DNA of 64,000 nt from Euonymus europaeus (Eukaryota > Streptophyta > Magnoliopsida > Celastrales > Celastraceae): NCBI GenBank assembly GCA_963580455.1, contig OY756958.1, forward strand, positions 29,524,501-29,588,500, read 5' to 3'. Below the pieces are notes generated by a model. It ran no database searches. It had not been told where the DNA came from and saw only the letters and a program-made list of their open reading frames with translations. Positions 60,266 to 64,000 of this stretch are shown piece by piece. The position numbers and the translations under genes are program-made. Within the stretch, counting starts at the first letter, position 1, and each line of letters starts with the position of its first letter.

Positions 60266-63200
60266 ATGGGTTCTGGGAGCCCAAGGAAACAATTCAACAA
60301 TAAGAAGACCACCACCACCATCACCTCCTCCTCCTCTGCTGCCAGCAACTTCAACATGAGATCCATCAGCGAAAACAAAGGCAAAGCAGCCACCATTGCC
60401 CAGTATAGTGCGGATGCAGGGCTTCTTGCCGAGTATGAGCTGTCTGGGGAGTCTTTTGACTACTCGAGATCGGTTTTTTATTCTTCACAGACTGCACCTG
60501 AAGAGCAAATCACTGCTTATCTTTCAAAAATTCAAAGGGGTGGCTTAATTCAGCCCTTTGGTTGTATGATTGCAATCGAAGAGACGACTTTTAAGGTGAT
60601 TGCTTACAGTGAGAACTGCTCTGAATTGCTGGGTTTAGGCACTGATTTTGAGTCTAAAGAGTTCAAGGGTCTTATTGGAATTGATTCTAGAAGCCTTTTT
60701 ACACCTTCTTCTGGGGCTTCGTTAACGCAAGCTGCTGCTTCGAGGGAGGTTTCTTTGTTAAACCCAATTTGTGTCTATTCCAGGAGCAGACAGAAGTCAT
60801 TTTATGCTATACTGCATAGGATTGACGTGGGCATTGTGATTGATTTGGAGCCTGCCCCATCTGGTGACCCTGCATTGTCACTTGCTGGTGCCGTGCAGTC
60901 TCAGAAACATGCTGTTATGGCAATTTCCAGGCTGCAGTCACTCCCTGGGGGTGACATCAATGCGTTGTGTGATAAAGTTGTGGAGGAAGTTCAAAAGCTT
61001 ACCGAGTATGATAGGGTTATGGTGTATAAGTTCCATGATGATGAGCATGGTGAAGTTGTGTCAGAAATTAGAAGGCTTGATCTAGAACCTTACTTGGGTT
61101 TACATTATCCTGCAACAGACATCCCCCAAGCTGCGCGTTTCTTGTTCAAGCAGAATCGTATGCGCATGATATGTGATTGCCACGGAAATGCAGTTAGAGT
61201 TATCCAAAATGAGGAATTGAAGCAACCACTTTGTTTGGTCAATTCAACCCTACGGGCGCCCTTTGGTTGCCACACACAATACATGACAAATATGGGCTCT
61301 ATTGCTTCATTGGTGATGGCAGTTGTTATTAACAGCCATGAGTCATCAAAGCTTTGGGGTTTGGTAGTATGCCACCACGCATGTCAGCGCTATGTCCCCT
61401 TCCCCCTGCGCTATGCCTGTGAATTTCTCATGCAGGCTTTTGGGCTGCAGCTTTACATGGAGCTCCAATTGGCATCACAGCTGATGGAGAAGAAAATCCT
61501 CAGGACACAAACTTTATTGTGTGAACTGCTTCTACGAGATTCCCCATTTGGTATTGTTACTCAGTCCCCTAGCATTATGGATCTTGTGAAGTGTGATGGG
61601 GTTGCACTCTATTATGGTGGGCGTTGTTGTCTGCTGGGCTTAACCCCGACTGAGACACAGGTTAAAGATATTACAGAATGGCTGCTTGCTAATCACGGGG
61701 ATTCCACTGGTTTCAGTACTGATAGTTTGACAGAAGCTGGTTATCCAGGTGCCATTCTACTAGGTGATGCAGTTTGTGGCATGGCTTCTGCTAGAATCAC
61801 TTCAAAGGATTTCTTGTTCTGGTTCAGATCTCACACTGCAAAAGAAGTCAAATGGGGAGGCGCTAAGCATCATCCCGAGGACAAGGATGATGGGGCAATA
61901 ATGCACCCCAGATCATCATTCAAAGCTTTTCTTGAAGTGGTTAAGACAAGAAGTTTGGCTTGGGAGGTCTCAGAAATTAATGCAATTCACTCTTTGCAGC
62001 TTATAATGAGATATTCATTTCAGGAAATGGAGGACAGTGGTTCCAGAATAATGGAGTATTTTCAGGAAAATGCTTCAGAGAAGCAGAAGGTTACTGAACT
62101 CAGTTCAGTGGCATGTGAAATGGTTAAATTGATTGAGACTGCAACTGTTCCAATTTTTGGGGTTGATTCACACGGTATTATCAATGGATGGAATGCCAAA
62201 ATTGAGGAACTGACGGGACTGCAAGCTAGTGAAGCAATGGGGAAGTGTGTGGTCAAGGAAATTGTTCACGAGGACTCATGCAGTGCCTTTGAAAATATTT
62301 TATCCAGAGCTTCTCAAGGTAATTAACTAATTATTTTCTGACTGTTAAATGTTCATGATCCAGGACTTTAAGTAGAATATAAATGTAGGATTAAACTCTC
62401 ATTTCCTTCTTTTTTTATACTCTTTGATTTTCCTCATAAAGCAGTTCGGCCATGAGTTATTTATGTGGCTTCTCTACAGCCTTGTTCGCATTTGTTCCAC
62501 AAGAAACTCAATTCTAGTCTACTATGCATGAGTTTCATCCTGCATATCTTCTCTTGCTTGCATTGATTAATTTTCCATCCTAGCTCAGTCTACTGTCCTC
62601 ATGGCCCTATGTCCTCTTTTATGTCTGGGAGTTAATTAAGTTACTCTTTCTTCTTCTGTATCTGCCTTAGTCATTTTTTATGAACGATCCAAATCAATGA
62701 CGGACAACATTCTTCCTGTAGTTGACCTTGATGGTCTGTCATTCACCACAGTATCCTATATCAGCTCCTAACCGATGCAACCATTTACCTCAATTGGGGA
62801 CTGAGATTTGCTGACACGTAAACAATTAAGAGGGAAGCTTGTTGATTAAGGGTATTGACAGGATTCTTTCTTAATATTTGGCAACATGATGAATCTAGCT
62901 AAAATATATATATAAGATATAAAATCTTCCTGTTCAGGTTAGTTTCTGGTTCTTAATTGCCTTTTCAAACCTTTCCCGTCAAAATATAGTTTTTTCAATC
63001 CTTATTTTCTTCATTAATTATACTTTTTTGTTACAAATTTCATTGCAATAAGCGAGTTCCTCATTATGCAGGGGAGGAGGAAAAAGATATTGAGCTTAAG
63101 CTGAGAAATTTCTCGCCTCACCTTCAGGACTCAGTTATATATATTGTAGCAAATGCCTGCACTAGTAGGGACTATGCATACAATGTTATTGGTGTTTGCT

Positions 63201-63879
63201 TTGTGTGTCAGGACGTCACATCCGAGAAAGTTATTGCTGATAAGTTTATGCGCTTGCAGGGGGATTACGAAGCTATTATACAGAGTCTTAATCCATTAAT
63301 TCCACCTATATTTGCTTCTGATGAGAATGCCTGCTGTTCTGAATGGAATGTGGCAATTGAAAAGATTACAGGTTGGACAAGAGAGGAGGTGATAGGCAAA
63401 ACACTTCCTGGTGAAATTTTTGGAGGTTTATGTCGTTTGAAAGGTCAAGACACCCTAACAAAATTTATGATTCTTTTATACCGAGGAATTAGCGGTCAAG
63501 ATACTGGGAAGTTGCTGTTTGGTTTTTTTGACAGAAACGGTTGTTATTTGGAGGTGTTCTTAACTGCAAGCAGAAGGATGGATGTGAAGGGCAATGCCAT
63601 TGGGTGTTTCTGTTTCTTGCAAATAGTTGGGCCTGATATGCGGCAGACCTTAGAAGGACAGATGCTAGACGACCGAGACTGCCTTTCAAAAATTAAGGAG
63701 TTGGCTTACATTCGACAAGAGATGAAAAATCCTTTGAATGGTCTTCGGTTTACGCATGAGCTCTTAGAAGCTACAACTATGTCAGAGAATCAGCAGCAGT
63801 TTCTAGAGACTAGTGATGCATGTGAAAGACAGATCATGACAATTATCGAGGATATAGATTTAAAAGGTATAGAGGAAGG
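60266..63879 (+). CDS. PHYE: Phytochrome, most likely phytochrome E (partial, continues past the window)
   Basis: Exon 1 is 60266-62318 and exon 2 is 63072-63879, ending at a GTAAGT donor; about 954 residues are visible. After a short Thr/Ser-rich N-terminus come the N-PAS ([13 protein letters not shown]), GAF ([32 protein letters not shown]), PHY with the PRSSF tongue motif, two PAS repeats and the start of the histidine-kinase-related domain ([18 protein letters not shown]). The bilin-attachment cysteine is Cys335 in [14 protein letters not shown]; the residue two before it is Phe333, where plant phytochromes usually have His. The photoreceptor switches between red- and far-red-absorbing forms and moves from cytosol to nucleus. 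PHYE is preferred over PHYB because the N-terminus lacks the long PHYB extension and because an SSP4-like gene is the neighbour, as at At4g18130/At4g18140. PHYB cannot be fully excluded. The remaining exons lie beyond 64000. Confidence 0.9.
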
Positions 63880-64000
63880 GTAAGTGTTTTTGTATCTGTG
63901 TCCGATGTGCATAACTTTGTCCTCGTAAATTCTCTATTATACTCAATAGATTTACATGCTCCTTTAAGTTTGCTACTCATTTCTTTAGCTATGAGTTGAG

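Noticed and set aside
59943..60284. Minus-strand 113-codon frame overlapping the phytochrome start
   Set aside because: It overlaps the phytochrome leader and start codon on the opposite strand and shows no recognised domain.
1..64000. CRISPR arrays, rRNA genes, phage or virus-derived gene blocks
   Set aside because: No regularly spaced short repeats with unique spacers, no rRNA sequence and no viral polymerase or coat frame was seen; the gene structures are those of a plant nuclear genome.

Overview
The window is nuclear DNA from a flowering plant, most likely a eudicot. The genes are split by AT-rich GT..AG introns, every protein matches a conserved plant family, and the spaces between genes are full of small non-autonomous DNA transposons and SINE-like remnants. 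There is no bacterial, organellar or viral gene block. Eleven protein genes can be read. Ten have a start-to-stop exon model that keeps frame at every junction; the eleventh (phytochrome) runs off the right edge. The exons were joined by eye from splice sites and family conservation, without transcripts.

Left part (1-16.8 kb): a PDCD5-like protein (minus) lies head to head with a membrane-anchored putative methyltransferase (plus). A pterin-4a-carbinolamine dehydratase (minus) lies head to head with mitochondrial ribosomal protein bL32 (plus). The coatomer zeta subunit (plus) follows. A hAT-type element sits at 15.6-16.6 kb.

Middle (16.8-42.1 kb): a CorA-like membrane protein and a large GBF-interacting-protein-1-like/DUF1296 protein, both minus. 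Then comes a 5.8 kb gene-poor, transposon-rich stretch with the remains of a PPR gene, an X8-domain cell-wall protein (plus) and a chloroplast COR413 inner-membrane protein (minus).

Right part (44-64 kb): an SCP1-like CTD phosphatase (minus) and, after 9 kb of nested and tandem repeats, the 5' two exons of a phytochrome, best called phytochrome E (plus).

From memory of Arabidopsis gene numbers, the left and middle genes correspond to the At1g29350-At1g29850 neighbourhood, and the phosphatase/phytochrome pair to At4g18140/At4g18130. The window would then join two segments that are separate in Arabidopsis. Having PHYE argues against Populus, which lacks it; the species is not otherwise identifiable.

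The genes are independent housekeeping, light-signalling, cold-response and cell-wall genes and do not form one pathway. I found no new multi-gene system. The most notable signals are a phenylalanine in place of the usual histidine beside the phytochrome chromophore cysteine, a pair of Mutator-like elements with exact 9-bp target duplications and an array of a repeated motif, a transposon nested inside another's terminal repeat, a near-perfect 71-bp intronic palindrome, a very recent 468-bp tandem duplication, and two genes whose first coding exon is only the ATG.
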